Below the pieces are notes generated by a model. That model worked only from the letters and a program-made list of their open reading frames with translations, was not told the origin of the DNA and made no database searches. Shown piece after piece: positions 1-11,244 of a stretch of DNA of 64,000 nucleotides. Position 1 is the stretch's first letter, and every line of letters starts with the position of its first letter. Origin of the DNA: Bombyx mori (Eukaryota > Arthropoda > Insecta > Lepidoptera > Bombycidae); NCBI RefSeq assembly GCF_030269925.1, contig NC_085127.1, positions 5,091,501 through 5,155,500 on the forward strand, in the 5' to 3' direction. The position numbers and the translations under genes are program-made.

Positions 1-639
1 GAGAGTTTTTTTACAGGAGTATCTTAAAACTAGTCATAACGGTGCTGAAAATACGAGTAAAACAAAATGGTTAAGCTAATATTGTATATATATAAAAAAA
101 AGGAACAGGTGTAATGATTTTTACTCTACGTGTTTAGCGTTACTTAATGCATTTCAGAAAGTCCTCCGTAAAAGAGTAGGACCAATTAAGCAGTTCTTTT
201 GTTAACTTTCTTCTAACTTCTTCGTAATTTAGGTTAAGAATTTTGTATTGTTTGTATATAAGGATCGATAAGGATTAAAGGATGCGATTATTTTAAATAA
301 TCGAGTTAGAGTTAGTTTTTTTTAGAGCCGGCCTCTGGTTCAAGAAAAAAACGTGATTTTGGTAAAAGGTAAACATTACATTATACTTCTGATATATTTA
401 TGTACATTTTAGTTTTGCTTCTGTTTCTTGCGGAACACTAATGGAAAATGATCATTTAAAGTTGGTAATACATAAACATGTTAGATTAAATTGATTTCGT
501 TCTGTGTATTAATTATAATACAATGCAGCGTTCCAATGTTAGTTTATTTGATTCAGGAAAAAGCAATATGGACAGTCTGTCCCTGTAAGGATTTCGTTAT
601 GAAAATATAATTGGTACTTTGACCACATATTTCGAGGTG
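1..639. other. Unassigned AT-rich DNA
   Basis: No gene or recognised repeat is visible. The stretch has short A and T runs and no long open frame on either strand. Confidence 0.5.
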
Positions 640-1307
640 GATCGTCTTCCACTTGACAACCTTGGACACCCCCGATTACTCTCTTTAGACAACCCATACC
701 CTGGGCCAGGAAGGTCAAGTACCTGGGCGTTACCCTGGATGCATCGATGACATTCCGCCCGCATATAAAATCAGTCCGTGACCGTGCCGCGTTTATTCTC
801 GGTAGACTCTACCCCATGATCTGTAAGCGGAGTAAAATGTCCCTTCGGAACAAGGTGACACTTTACAAAACTTGCATTAGGCCCGTCATGACTTACGCGA
901 GTGTGGTGTTCGCTCACGCGGCCCGCACACACATAGACACCCTCCAATCTTTACAATCCCGCTTTTGCAGGTTAGCCGTCGGAGCTCCGTGGTTCGTGAG
1001 GAACGTTGACCTACACGACGACCTGGGCCTCGAATCTATCCAGAAATACATGAAGTCAGCGTCGGAACGGTACTTCGATAAGGCTATGCGTCATGATAAT
1101 TGCCTTATCGTTGCCGCCGCTGACTACTCCCCGAATCCTGATCACGCAGGAGCCAGTCACCGTCGACGCCCTAGACACGTCCTTACGGATCCATCAGATC
1201 CAATAACCTTTGCATTAGACGCCTTCAGCTCTAACACTAGGAGTAGGCTTAGGGACCTCGGTAACCGTACTCGTCGAACTCGACAAAGAGTTCGCCGTGC
1301 AACCTAA
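640..1307 (+). pseudogene. Jockey-clade LINE reverse transcriptase, C-terminal fragment
   Basis: This is the end of a non-LTR retrotransposon ORF2, the protein that nicks target DNA and reverse-transcribes the element RNA. The open frame is already LINE-like near 680-720 (IPWARKVKYLGVTLD), upstream of the ATG at 747, and runs to the stop at 1307. It shows thumb and C-terminal motifs typical of Jockey elements: LYKTCIRPVMTYAS, then LQSLQSRFCRLAVGAPWFVR, then an Arg-rich tail. Endonuclease and RT palm are missing, and an in-frame stop lies near 653, so this is a 5'-truncated dead copy. The 3' UTR and poly(A) follow directly. The clade call is from motif recognition. Confidence 0.85.
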
Positions 1308-1549
1308 CCCATGAATCAACTCGCTGAGTTTCTCGCCGGATCTTCTCAGCGGGTCGCGATTCCGATCCGGTAGTAGATTCATTCGCGAAGCAGCTACTCT
1401 TGAGCTGTTAGGTCTCCTTCGGAGGCGCTCGGGTAGCTGTTAGCAAATCCCACCTCTCCTGGCTGAGCCTTTGCTCGCCCACGTGTCCTGGTGAAACTGG
1501 AAAGGCCTCCGGGCCACCAGTAATCTTTCAATCAAAAAAAAAAAAAAAC
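1308..1549 (+). mobile_element. Jockey-type LINE 3' UTR with poly(A)
   Basis: This continues the LINE ORF and ends in a run of about 15 A at 1535-1549. It contains a hairpin (arms 1322-1328 and 1345-1351) shared with the other copies of the family. The second half (CTTTGCTCGCCCACGTGTC) recurs at 62469, so two 3' UTR variants exist in the window. Confidence 0.8.
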
Positions 1550-1856
1550 TACCTTGGATTCGAACATGGAGTTCGTCTGCATATCTAAAACATAATAATA
1601 TATTTATTTCATAAAAAAAATGCGCTTAAATATCAAAATAATTTTGATCCGTTTAATGCCGGGCAGGATATGAGAGAGAAGTTACAAAATTATTGTCACT
1701 GGTCCTTGATGCATGTGCTAATTGTCAAGTTAATTGAACGTCTCGAAGTCTGTGAAAATGGCATTCAAAGATTCCGTTATACATAGTACATAGACACACA
1801 TACATACAGAAATAAATATAATACTCGTACATACAAAACTTCTAAGCTCTGTTGAA
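1550..1856. other. Unassigned spacer
   Basis: AT-rich, with a degenerate ACATACA tract near 1795-1835. Nothing else was recognised. Confidence 0.5.
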
Positions 1857-2088
1857 ATTTTTATTGCTTAGTTGTGTGGACGAGCTCACAGCCCACCTGG
1901 TGTTAAGTGGTTACTGGAGACCATAGACGTCTACAACGTAAATGCGCCACCCACCTTGAGATTTAAGTTCTAAGGTCTCAGTATAGTTACAACGGCTGCC
2001 TCACCCTTCAAACCGAAACGCATTACTGCTTCACGGCAGAGATAGGCAGGGTGGTGGTACCTACCCGCGCGGACTCACAAGAGGTTTA
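1857..2088 (-). repeat. Bm1 SINE, 5'-truncated
   Basis: The poly(T) side (3' tail) is at 1857 and the body reads GGACGAGCTCACAGCCCACC. The copy stops near the GAGGT motif and lacks the tRNA-like head. Confidence 0.9.
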
Positions 2089-2624
2089 ACCACTAATAGC
2101 TTGCTTAGTGCATTAATGTTTTCGGCAACTTGGTTCAATAAAGGTTCGGTTTCGGGAATGGTCCATGCACTTCGTTAAATAACAATACAAAAAAAACAGC
2201 ATGCAGCTTTGTTCATTGATACACAATACAATGGGAAATTAACTTAATTGTGCTCCTACTATACGTATAGTATTATTGCATATCACATGAACTCGATTTG
2301 GCTCCATCGAGATCCGTTAATGGACCAGTGCGTATTAACTATCGAGTCATGAATTTGTACTACTAATAACGTCAGCGTTAGTAATGTTTGTACGTGCGTT
2401 GTTAGTAATGATATTAATACATTTTTTTTACTTCGTGCTTAAAGAATGTAGAGTTACTAGGTAACTCAAGGGTCGTTGTGACAGCCTTGTTTTTGTCCTC
2501 AGTAAGAGTAGCCGTTGTGATACAAGTGAATTTTGGTACTCCAGTATCGAGAGGCCGGTTTTCGCGATATGTTTTTTTTTAAATTGGTGAATGAATAAAT
2601 TTGGCGGGCTACTTTAAGATCAAT
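2089..2624. other. Unassigned spacer
   Basis: No gene. Local GTTAGTAATG repeats occur near 2370-2410. Confidence 0.5.
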
Positions 2625-2830
2625 TGGTTAATGGACTCCATAGACATGATAGTCTTCACCTTGAGACACTAGGTCGAAGTCTCAATTGTATTTATAAAGA
2701 CTGTCTCACTCTTCCAGCAGAAACGCATAAGCGCTTAGCGGCAGAATGTATAGGACGTATTCTACCGTAGAACGGTACCCGTGTGGGGTTATCTCACCTT
2801 CTACATATATTGGTGGTAGTGGTGATGATT
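2625..2830 (-). repeat. Degenerate Bm1 SINE
   Basis: Scattered Bm1 landmarks in order: GGACTCCATAGACAT, CACCTTGAGAC, AGAAACGCATAAG, GGTACCCGTGTGG. Divergence marks it as an old copy. Confidence 0.6.
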
Positions 2831-3261
2831 TTAGTAGTGGTGGTATTACTTCCATATTCGTACGTATTCGAAAATAAAAAAAAAAAACAAAAAAAACAAA
2901 ACACGAATATGGTTATATGTATGTATGTATCATGAATTTAATTGAATTAACTTGAATACTGCTGCGGGCTTTAATATGGTTTGTTTTAAAGAAGACAGAG
3001 CCACGTTTCCCGACTAGTAATGCCATGAAGTCAGATTCCATTTGAAAACTAATTTTGTCATCGTAATAAAATCTCGATTCGATGCTTTCGAAGGGATTTA
3101 ACGTTGAAATGATGTTATTAAGCCTGACAATTGAAGTTGATGGTTAATCCTGTATGTTTTCATAATACCCTGTGACACAGATTTGTTGTAAAATTAGTTG
3201 TTGAACAGAAAATAATGAGATTTAAATTATTATTATTTTGTATTTTTATAATTTTACATTG
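2831..3261. other. Unassigned AT-rich DNA
   Basis: Contains an A-rich tract (2873-2900). No gene was seen. Confidence 0.5.
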
Positions 3262-3560
3262 CTGACCAGGCAGACTTCGTATTGCCTCAATCGATAAATA
3301 AGAGACCTAAACTTTTGTATAAAATAAACTTAAAACAAACAAAAGGAATCCATCCGACGGGGGACACATCAAAGGAAAAACAAGATTATTATTTTTATTT
3401 AATTCCGAGCATTTTCATATTTATCTACCTTTTAAGCTTTCCCTGGACTTCCACAAACAATTCTAGACCAAAATTAGCCAAATCGGTCCAGCCGTTCTCG
3501 AGTTTTAGCGAGACTAACGAACAGCAATTCCATATTTTTAAATATATTTCATTTGAATTT
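3262..3560 (-). mobile_element. Helitron-like non-autonomous element, truncated
   Basis: Belongs to the repeat beginning (on +) GCTGACC(C)GGCAGACTTCG and running through CCAAATCGGTCCAGCCGTTC to AGCAATTC. Complete relatives here end in CTAG-T on the minus strand. This copy has lost the CTAG end. Small open frames inside it are fortuitous. Confidence 0.55.
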
Positions 3561-3912
3561 AGAATCGATTGTCAGCCTTAAATAAGTTACATTTCAAATG
3601 GCCATTATTGTAAAACGACAACTTCATAAGTTAAGATCTACTTATTATATTAAGACGAATCATTCATTATATTAATGAAACCTCAGCTATGCCTGCTAGG
3701 CTATAAATTTATTAGTGAAGTAGGACGGATAAGTTTTGTGTTCTGAGAGGAAGCAACGTTGTTGGAAATCCCTGATGCGTAATAAAGTTTAGTTTGTTCA
3801 TTTAAAACTAACACCGCCTCAAAAAGTAGTTTTGTAGGTCTTTCAAAACTTCTCGAAAACTTTGATCTAAAGCATTCTAGTGCTTAGTACATCTTTGTTG
3901 ATTCAAATGCGT
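3561..3912. other. Unassigned spacer
   Basis: AT-rich DNA with no gene recognised. Confidence 0.5.
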
Positions 3913-4153
3913 TTACTGGTGCTAGAACCTCATGTGAGTCCGCACGGGTAGGTACCACCGCCCCGCCTATTTCTGCCGTGAAGCAGTAATGCGTTTCGGT
4001 TTGAAGGGTGGGGCAGCCGTTGTAACTATACTGAGGCCTTAGAACTTATATGTCAAAGTGGGTGACGCTTTTGCGAAGTAAATGTCTATGGGCTCCAGTA
4101 ACCACTTAACACCAGGTGGGTTTTGAGCTCGTCCACCCATATAAGCAATAAAA
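3913..4153 (+). repeat. Bm1 SINE, short form
   Basis: Starts at TACTGGTG, the shared boundary of headless Bm1 copies, and ends in AAGCAATAAAAAAA. Confidence 0.9.
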
Positions 4154-4477
4154 AAAATATTCAAATGCGAATCATCGAATACAGAATGAGATTTGGTCAC
4201 TCACATGAAGTAATAATAAACTGTTTTAAATATATTATTTTACTACTAATTTTAATATCTACTACGTTACTATAAGGTAATAGTGAGTATCTTATGACAT
4301 ATCTTATCTTATATATACTTATATATAAGCTTCCGTAGTAGTCGGTCTAGTAGCATTAGTTGTTCAAACTGCGAAGTACATCCCGCCGGATCTACTCAAT
4401 TAACTGGTTTTATTGTTTTATTGCGGGTCATTATGTGTATTGTATTTTGGACGTTCGACGTAGACACGGGTTTATAA
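4154..4477. other. Unassigned spacer
   Basis: AT-rich, including TATCTTATATATACTTATAT. No gene was seen. Confidence 0.5.
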
Positions 4478-4700
4478 CCTATGCTGATAGCCTTGAGAGG
4501 CTATTTGAGGTTTAACCTAGCGTGTAGGTGAGCTCTCGGGGCTCAAACGGGAAGTGTTGCTAACACTGGTCCTAGCAAGAGCAGTGCTTCGCAGAATCTA
4601 CCACCGGATCGGAAACGCGACCCACTGAGAAGATCCGTTGAAAAACTCAGTGGACCGTGTCTATGGGTTAGTTTACTCGTCGAGCTTTTAACGTAGAAAC
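4478..4700 (-). mobile_element. Jockey-type LINE 3' UTR fragment
   Basis: Reverse complement of the Jockey 3' UTR: AGCCTTGAGAGGCTATTT, CTACCACCGGATCGGAAACG, and the hairpin arms at 4621-4629 and 4646-4653. The coding part is lost beyond about 4690. Confidence 0.8.
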
Positions 4701-4792
4701 ACGAAGTTATCCATAAAAAATATCCGAATTAAAGCTACCGTAGCAATCGCCGTATTAGCTACGGCGTAGCAGAGTCTATTAAGTACAAGCTT

Positions 4793-5086
4793 AGTCCCGC
4801 GATGTTACCCGCAGTTATTGTCGTACCGCGGGTGAAGCCGCGGAGAGAAGCTAGTCTAAAAAAAGTAGCCAAAGTTACTCCTTATATCATAAGCTACCTA
4901 TCAGTGAAAGTCCCGTCAAAATCGGTGCAGCCGTTTCAGAGATTAGCCGGAACAAACGGACAGACAAAAATAAAAATAAAAAAAAGATTTTGGTATATGT
5001 ACTGTGTATACATACTTGCGCATTTAGTAAAAAGTGCTTAGTTTATTATTACAAACAGACACTCTAAGTTTATTTATTTGTATAGA
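4793..5086 (-). mobile_element. Helitron-like non-autonomous element, second family, truncated
   Basis: Matches the complete copy at 46054-46350 (CCCGCGATGTTACCCGC, CAGTGAAAGTCCCGTCAA, TTAGCCGGAACAAAC) and ends with the same TGTATAGAT terminus. The CTAG terminus is missing. Confidence 0.5.
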
Positions 5087-5106
5087 TAAATATTTCATGT
5101 TATTTA

Positions 5107-5237
5107 CTGGTGGTAGGACCTCTTGTTTACTGGTGGTAGGACTTCTTATGAGTCCGCACGGGTAAGTACCACCACCATGCCTATTTCTGCTGTTAAGCAG
5201 TAATGTTTCAGTATGAATGGTGGGGCAGCCGTTGTAC
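5107..5237 (+). repeat. Bm1 SINE fragment with duplicated head
   Basis: The first about 22 bp (TTACTGGTGGTAGGACCTC and following) are present twice in tandem. The copy breaks off after GCAGCCGTTGTA. Confidence 0.85.
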
Positions 5238-5749
5238 TTTATTTCTTTCGTCAAAATCCACTCTGTAATTCGTTGAAATTATAAAATCGATCAATAGGCA
5301 TTGTAGGTCAGTTAAGATTAACAAGGTTATTAATTAATTAATTAATTAAGAGTTAAAAGGGTGTAAGCATTTGTTGAGATTCGAAGAACTTAATCACAAA
5401 GGTATATGGAATATTATAAAGTAGCCTGAAGTGGATGTTTCAAAGGAATCAAAAGGTTTGTGACCGTTACAATATTACGTTTAAATTAGATTAAGTTAAA
5501 AAGGCTTAAGATTTACATAATGATTATTTTGTTTTTGAATGTAAATTATGATCGTTAATATTAAAACGCTGTCAAAATAGCTTCTACAACTGCTGTATTT
5601 TTAATACTAATAATTACATATATATATTATACCATGGAGCATTGCGATTTAAAGTGGATTGTTTTGTCACTTTCGTCTTAATTTATGTTATTGTTCAAGA
5701 AAAACAATGAAATATATTTACACGTTTTATTTATATATTATCTAGACGC
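5238..5749. other. Unassigned spacer with (ATTA) tract
   Basis: A short TTAATTAATTAATTAA tract lies near 5330-5348. Otherwise nothing was recognised. Confidence 0.5.
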
Positions 5750-6292
5750 CTGAACGAGTAAAGGCCGACCTTGTTGTAGGTGGTTTCTGGAGGATATCAC
5801 AATAGTAACTATGTCACCCATTTTGAATGATGAAGTTTAAGTTTCAATCGATGTATTGTAGAATTGCTATCTTACCCTTCAAGCTAGAATGCATTACTGC
5901 TTCAAGTCTGAAACAGGGAGGTCGTACCTACCTATCTGGCCTCACAAGGCGCCCTACCATAAGTAATTACGTAAATTAAAATTTTTGCGTTTTTGATTCT
6001 TATTGGTCGCGGAAGTCATTCGTTAAAATTGGGTATGATACAAAACAATGGAGAACAGCTGTCAAGGCTTTAATAAACAAGGATTCCACATGACCACGAC
6101 TGCTCTGCTGAAGACCTGTAACCAACAATGATGACATAACTTCCTGCTGTAGACTTGTAAGACCTGTAACGAACTATGATGACATAACTTGGTAGCTGTC
6201 TACGGGATTGGAATACTGACATAGTCGCATCGATTGAAACGAGTATATCGGGTTTCTGATAATTTAGGCCACGACGACTTCGAAATTACGTA
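5750..6292 (-). repeat. Old, interrupted Bm1 SINE
   Basis: Degenerate Bm1 body at 5750-6010 (GAATGCATTACTGCTTCA, TAATTACGTAAATT) and a separate head remnant at 6262-6290 (TTTAGGCCACGACGACTTC). The intervening 6010-6260 is unrelated and contains a 35-40 bp tandem duplication (GATGACATAACTT twice). Confidence 0.55.
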
Positions 6293-7180
6293 TTAAAATT
6301 TTCAGGCAGAAATAGTCTAGTTTTCAGTGGGAGTCATTGCCTATTGATACAAAGCAAAACGAAACATGAGGTTTAAGCCTCAATTATTTTGAAATTGCCT
6401 CAATCCAACAAATAGGATGATGATACACACGATGGAACGTCAAAACGTCAGCGAGCGAAGTCCGCCATGACACCAATTCTCTTTCAAATCCACCCATAGA
6501 TAAAAAATAGACTTTTAAATACAGCCGCCAAGAGCAATGCATCCATTTTATAATTCTCTTATATTAAGTCTTTAATTTGTCATATAAAGTTACAATAATC
6601 TCTCAAATATCTCAAAACAATAAATACAGTGCACGCTCAATTACCCCAACGCTACAGAAACATAAAAAATAATGTAAAACAGAAAAATTCAAGCGCTTTA
6701 AATTCAAAGAAGGAATGATTGATTATTTTTTCCTTTAACACTGTGCAGACCCATTTCTTATTTCTTCATCCCTGACACATTTCATTTCAATAACTCTATC
6801 CATCATTTAGAACATTTTTAGTAGTCAATGACGGAGGGAAGTTACACGAGCAGCTTTTGTTTTTGACATTACCACGTGTCGACATCGAATATTACGGTTA
6901 AAGACAAAGAGACCATTATCTGGGAAACCGTCTATGATCTACGGAGACCAATCTAATTAATGTGGAGTAGAACAAAGGTTGGACTAGTAGTCACAAAAGG
7001 ATACCGATATCCGACGCTGTCGACATCCGAACGGCTTCATTCTCTTTACGAACTAGACACGAGATAATGATATCCCTGTTGAATTGTTCGACCAAGAGCT
7101 CGTGCTACGCTAATTAGAAATTTTGGTTGCATAATTTGTTTTTGTATACTTCGGATTAAATTTATATATATATATATATA
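6293..7180. other. Unassigned spacer
   Basis: No coding potential or known repeat seen. It ends in a (TA)n run (7163-7180) that received the mariner. Confidence 0.5.
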
Positions 7181-8461
7181 ACTAGTAAGTATTGTCACAC
7201 AGTAAAACTTTTCTTTTAGAATGCTGGCCACAAAAAAGTTTATTGAATTCGAATTTCGAATTGTTCATGAAAATAAAAATGTATACTTTTAGAATTTTAA
7301 TCATTTTTAAATATGGAGTGGACGCTTAAAGAATACCGTGTTGCAGTTATTGCGTTACATCGTTGCGGTTACGCGCCAATTCAAATTTTTAACATACTGA
7401 AAAATTTGAATATAACCAAAAGATTCGTTTATCGTACCATCAAACGATACAATGAAGACTCTAGTGTAGATGACAGGTCAAGAAGTGGTCGCCCTCGGTC
7501 TGTTAGGACTCCAGCAGTGATAAAAGCTGTGAAGGCGCGAATTCAAAGAAATCCCAAACGTAAGCAGAAACTGTTGGCCCTTCAGATGGGGTTAAGCAGA
7601 ACTACGGTGAAAAGGGTGTTAAATGAAGACTTAGGGCTTCGGGCATATCGAAGAAAAACAGGACATCGTTTGAATGCTCGTCTAATGGACCTGAGACTGA
7701 AGAGATGCCGCGCTTTGTTGAAGCGGTACGCGGGAAAAAAATATCGGGAAAAAAATTTTTACCGTAGAAGAGAGCTACAACAAACAAAATGATACGGTGT
7801 ACGCACACAGTAGTGAAGAAGCGAGCAACCGTATTCCGCGTGTCCAACGAGGTCATTTTCCATCCTCGCTCATGGTATGGTTGGGAGTTTCTTGTTGGGG
7901 CTTAAGAGAGGTACATTTTTGTGAGAAAGGTGTAAAAACGAATGCAGTTGTGTATCAAAATACAGTCCTGACGAACCTTGTGGAACCTGTTTCTCATACC
8001 ATGTTCAATAACAGGCACTGGGTATTCCAACAAGATTCGGCGCCAGCTCATAGACCGAAGAGCACACAAGACTGGCTGGCGGCGCGTGAAAATGACTTCA
8101 TCCGGCACGAAGACTGGCCCTCCTCCAGTCCAGATTTGAATCCGTTAGATTACAAGATATGGCAACACTTGGAGGAAAAGGCGTGCTCAAAGCCTCATCC
8201 CAATTTGGGGTCACTCAAGACATCCTTGATTAAGGCAGCCGCCGATATTGACATGGACCTCGTTCGTGCTGCGATAGACGACTGGCCGCGCAGATTGAAG
8301 GCCTGTATTCAAAATCACGGAGGTCATTTTGAATAAACTTTAGTGTCATAAGCATCTATGTTTTGTTAAGTTCATTTTGGTATATGAATGGTTACATAAT
8401 GAATAAACTTGTTTCAATTATTTTACATTAAACATGTGACAGAATTTATGACCTGACTAGG
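7181..8461 (+). mobile_element. mariner (Bmmar1/maT-type) copy 1
   Basis: About 1.28 kb, in a TA-rich target. The right terminus reads, inverted, CCTAGTCAGGTCATAAATTC and abuts TA. The left terminus has CTAG then AAGTATTGTCACACAG, that is, an 8-bp internal deletion relative to copy 2. TA dinucleotides flank both ends, as expected for Tc1/mariner. Very similar to copy 2 at 48605-49911. Confidence 0.92.
7313..8336 (+). pseudogene. mariner transposase, broken (D,D37D)
   Basis: Transposase for cut-and-paste movement at TA sites. It is split in two frames: 7313-7792 (N-terminal paired helix-turn-helix DNA-binding region; MEWTLKEYRVAVIALHRCGY at its start) and 7797-8336 (catalytic part with VWLGVSCWG, QDSAPAH and NPLDYKIW). 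The spacing from the Asp of QDSAPAH to the Asp of NPLDY is 37 residues, the hallmark of the Bmmar1/maT group rather than the D,D34D mariners. Compared with copy 2, a small deletion near 7745-7755 removes the segment holding the first catalytic Asp and shifts the frame, so no active enzyme is possible. Confidence 0.92.
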
Positions 8462-8463
8462 TA

Positions 8464-8745
8464 TATATATATATATATATTTTTTCCTACCTAATCTGAG
8501 AGCCTTGAGAGGCTATTTCAGCGACAACAACACGAACCCTAGCAAGAGCCGTGCTTCGCAGAATCTACCACCGGATCGGAAACGCGACCCACTGAGAAGA
8601 TCCGGCGAGAAACTCAGTGGGCTGTGTCTGAGAGTTAATTTACTCGTCGAGCCCTTCGTCGCAAGCGACGGCTTCGACGAGAACGGTGACCGGTGCTTGA
8701 AGTACCTAGAAGCACCGTTAGTGGATCGGGAGGATCCGAGATGAC
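8464..8745 (-). mobile_element. Jockey-type LINE 3' end
   Basis: Begins (3' side) at the T run after (TA)n next to the mariner, then CCTACCTAATCTGAGAGCC. The hairpin arms are at 8588-8596 and 8613-8621. Upstream on the minus strand a short Arg-rich ORF C-terminus precedes the stop, matching the copy at 44 kb. Confidence 0.85.
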
Positions 8746-8790
8746 GTGTTAATTTATATGACGTGGTGAGCAATGCACTGGTGGTTTTTA

Positions 8791-9250
8791 AGGCTTCGTC
8801 AAACAGAACGCGTACTTAGCGCTGCGTTGTAACGTCGCGCTATTTTCATGTCACACAAATTGACTAGATATGCCCAACGCTCCTTGCCGCAACGTAACGC
8901 CAAATCATAGTGCATTTCTATAGCAGTCTGAAAATTTAAAAATATTAAGATGTCGAGTGATTCAGATGTGGCATTGTATAAGCATGGGTATTTTCTAACC
9001 ATTTCTATCAATTTTTCGGGCATTATCCAGTATTTCAAATACACATTCACTCGGACGCTAAAATAAAATTTATAAAAAATTACAACGCCTGACTTCAAAG
9101 CGTCCTAACGCAGAGCGTTGCGTATAGCGCTGGGGCTCTGTTTGACGGTCTGTTACCATAGTAGTACATATAACACATCTCGGCGTCATAGCGCGCCGTC
9201 AATTTAGCGCTCTGACGCGCGCTAATTACGCGTTCAGTTTGACGAAGCCT
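8791..9250 (-). mobile_element. PIF/Harbinger-like non-autonomous element with MADF-like remnant
   Basis: Terminal inverted repeats AGGCTTCGTCAAACAGAAC (left) and its near-perfect inverse at 9227-9250 are flanked by TTA at 8788-8790 and 9251-9253. This is the TWA-type 3-bp duplication made by PIF/Harbinger transposases. GCGC-containing motifs are concentrated near both ends. The minus strand carries a MADF-like open frame. Confidence 0.75.
8799..9098 (-). pseudogene. MADF-domain-like remnant inside the PIF/Harbinger-like element
   Basis: A 99-residue open frame. Its part MPEKLIEMVRKYPCLYNA resembles the start of a MADF domain (short DNA-binding Myb relative), the kind of second protein autonomous PIF/Harbinger elements carry. 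The similarity ends after about 25 residues, and AAATTTTCAG just downstream would fit an intron acceptor. The 5' residues before this motif look non-homologous. The remainder runs into the terminal repeat. Likely not functional; the call rests on pattern recognition only. Confidence 0.4.
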
Positions 9251-9253
9251 TTA

Positions 9254-9631
9254 AAGGGTGTGACGTCGGGTATGCTGACGTCACTTATTATAAGGTCGTT
9301 TAAGCTTGATAAAGAAGAAAAACAAAATTGTTTATGAGTAGACGTTTGTTTCCCTTTTACGATATTTAATAGCTCTAATCGCTCCTGCGTTAACACTCGA
9401 CTCTCTATTAAGGTCCAGATATTAAATTGATATCTAAATAATATAATTATTCATCTTCGTAATAAATCGGAAATGTTTAAAGGGAACAAATAGCTAATAT
9501 CACTTTTTTGATAATAAATCTTTAAAAGTGTACATCTTCGTGACTGACTTTGGTAAATTTTCGTGAGTTTGCAATCTTTTGCAATCTGCTGCAATCGAAT
9601 TCCTGGTTTTGTTGTATGTAGCGCCCACTCC
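9254..9631. other. Unassigned spacer
   Basis: No gene. Short repeats of TTTGCAATC occur near 9570-9595. Confidence 0.5.
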
Positions 9632-10190
9632 AGTAAAGATCGGAAGCTCTACGCTCGAAGTTGTTGACGAGTATATTTACCTGGGACACCCTGTCCAGCT
9701 AGGTAAGTCCAACTTCGAAAAAGAGGTCAATGGTCGAATACAGCTCGGATAGGCAGCGTTCGGAAAGCTACGTAAAAATTTCTCGTCCCAAATACCACAG
9801 TGTCTGAAGGCAAAAGTTTTTGACCAGTGTGTGTTGCCAGTGATGACATATTATTATAGCACTGAGATATGGTCGCTCACAATGGGCCTTATGAGAAGGC
9901 TCAAGGTCATCCAAAGAGCAATGGAGAGAGCTATGGTTGGAGTTTCCGTTGAAGTGGCAGTAGGCAGGGCACATTGCTCGTAGAACGGATAGCCGTTGGG
10001 GCCGGAAAGTTCATGAATGGCGACCGCATACCGGAAGACGTAGCGTGGGTAGGTTTCCACAAGATCGACTGACGACCTATTGAGGTTCGTGGGGATCCAC
10101 GGGATGCAGACAACGCAGGATCGATCTTTGTGGCGAGGCTTGGGGGAGACTGATGTCCAGCAGTGGACGTCTTTGGGTTAATAGAATAGA
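9632..10190 (+). pseudogene. RTE-type LINE ORF C-terminus, decayed
   Basis: Conceptual translation contains LEVVDEYIYLGHPVQLGKSN, FDQCVLPVMTY and, after a deletion and stops near 9980-10060, DRSLWRGLGETDVQQW. These are RT thumb and C-terminal motifs of lepidopteran RTE-like elements (endonuclease plus reverse transcriptase, target-primed retrotransposition). Several frameshifts and stops are present and the 5' part is missing. The 3' end GCAGTGGACGTCTTTGGGTT is followed by AATAGAATAGAAT, a short tail repeat of the kind RTE elements have. No long plus-strand frame survives. Confidence 0.75.
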
Positions 10191-10682
10191 ATACCTACTT
10201 TAATCATGTTTTGGTCAGTATATTATACTCTGTTTCTCTCTCTCCAATATACTTAATATTATAATTGTGTTTTCGTAAAAATTTACATAGCATACATAGC
10301 ACATTGGATAATATCTTTTAATGCTATTAAAGGTAAATATTGGATCCACGTCTATCAATTAGTTTCGCTACCAATCCTTCTTAAGATACGTAAACGTTCT
10401 AACCAGTGCTCAAAATCCGAGATTATCAACATAAGGTTCCGACGATCCACCTCGGATCTAATTAGTCTCGGATAAGGGACATATATTACAGAGGTTGGGC
10501 TCGCGTCAGACGCTTAAATTAACCGTAACTCGTTAATTGAAACCGGGACGGTGCGGACGGTGTGAACGTGGACATTATACCGAGATAAAATCGAGAAAGG
10601 CGACAAGATTTTGTGTGCGATACAACTCTTTAACAATGCATTACTGTTTTATAGTCGACTTCAAAAAAATGGAGCGTATTTC
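10191..10682. other. Unassigned spacer
   Basis: Nothing recognised. Confidence 0.5.
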
Positions 10683-10950
10683 TTTTTTTTTCTTTTTTTA
10701 TTGCTTAGATGGGAGGACGAGCTCACAGACCATCTGATGTTAAGTGGTTACTGGAGCCCATATACATCTACGACGTAAATGCGCCACCCACTTTGAGATA
10801 TAAGTTCTAAGGTTTCAGTATAGTTACGACGGCTGGCCCACCCTTCAAACCGAAACGCATTACTGCTTCACGGCAGAAATAGGCAGGATGGTGGTACCTA
10901 CCCGTGCGGACTCACAAGAGGTCCTACCACCAGTAGAGAGGTCCTACCAA
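10683..10950 (-). repeat. Bm1 SINE, short form with duplicated head
   Basis: Poly(T) at 10681-10697, canonical body, ending CCTACCACCAGTAG followed by a second AGAGGTCCTACC. The about 20-bp head is therefore duplicated, as in the 5.1 kb copy. Confidence 0.9.
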
Positions 10951-11244
10951 AAGTAGTATTTTTTTATTTGTATATATTACCTCAAAACTTTTGCTAGGTT
11001 CATATTTATGATAATTTTTATATATGACAGCCGGTTCTTTTCATGTGGTCCTAAATTTTTTTATCAAGATTTGACAAGTAGATTTGGTAATCCTTAATAA
11101 TGCTCGTGAGGCGTATAACATCTGCCCACAGCAATAATACTGAATGTCGACTACGACCGACGACGATACGACAAGGGAAGGAATAATGCATAGGTACTTG
11201 ACTTCGACTGCAATCATGATATTCTCATTTCGGTTTAAGTTTTT

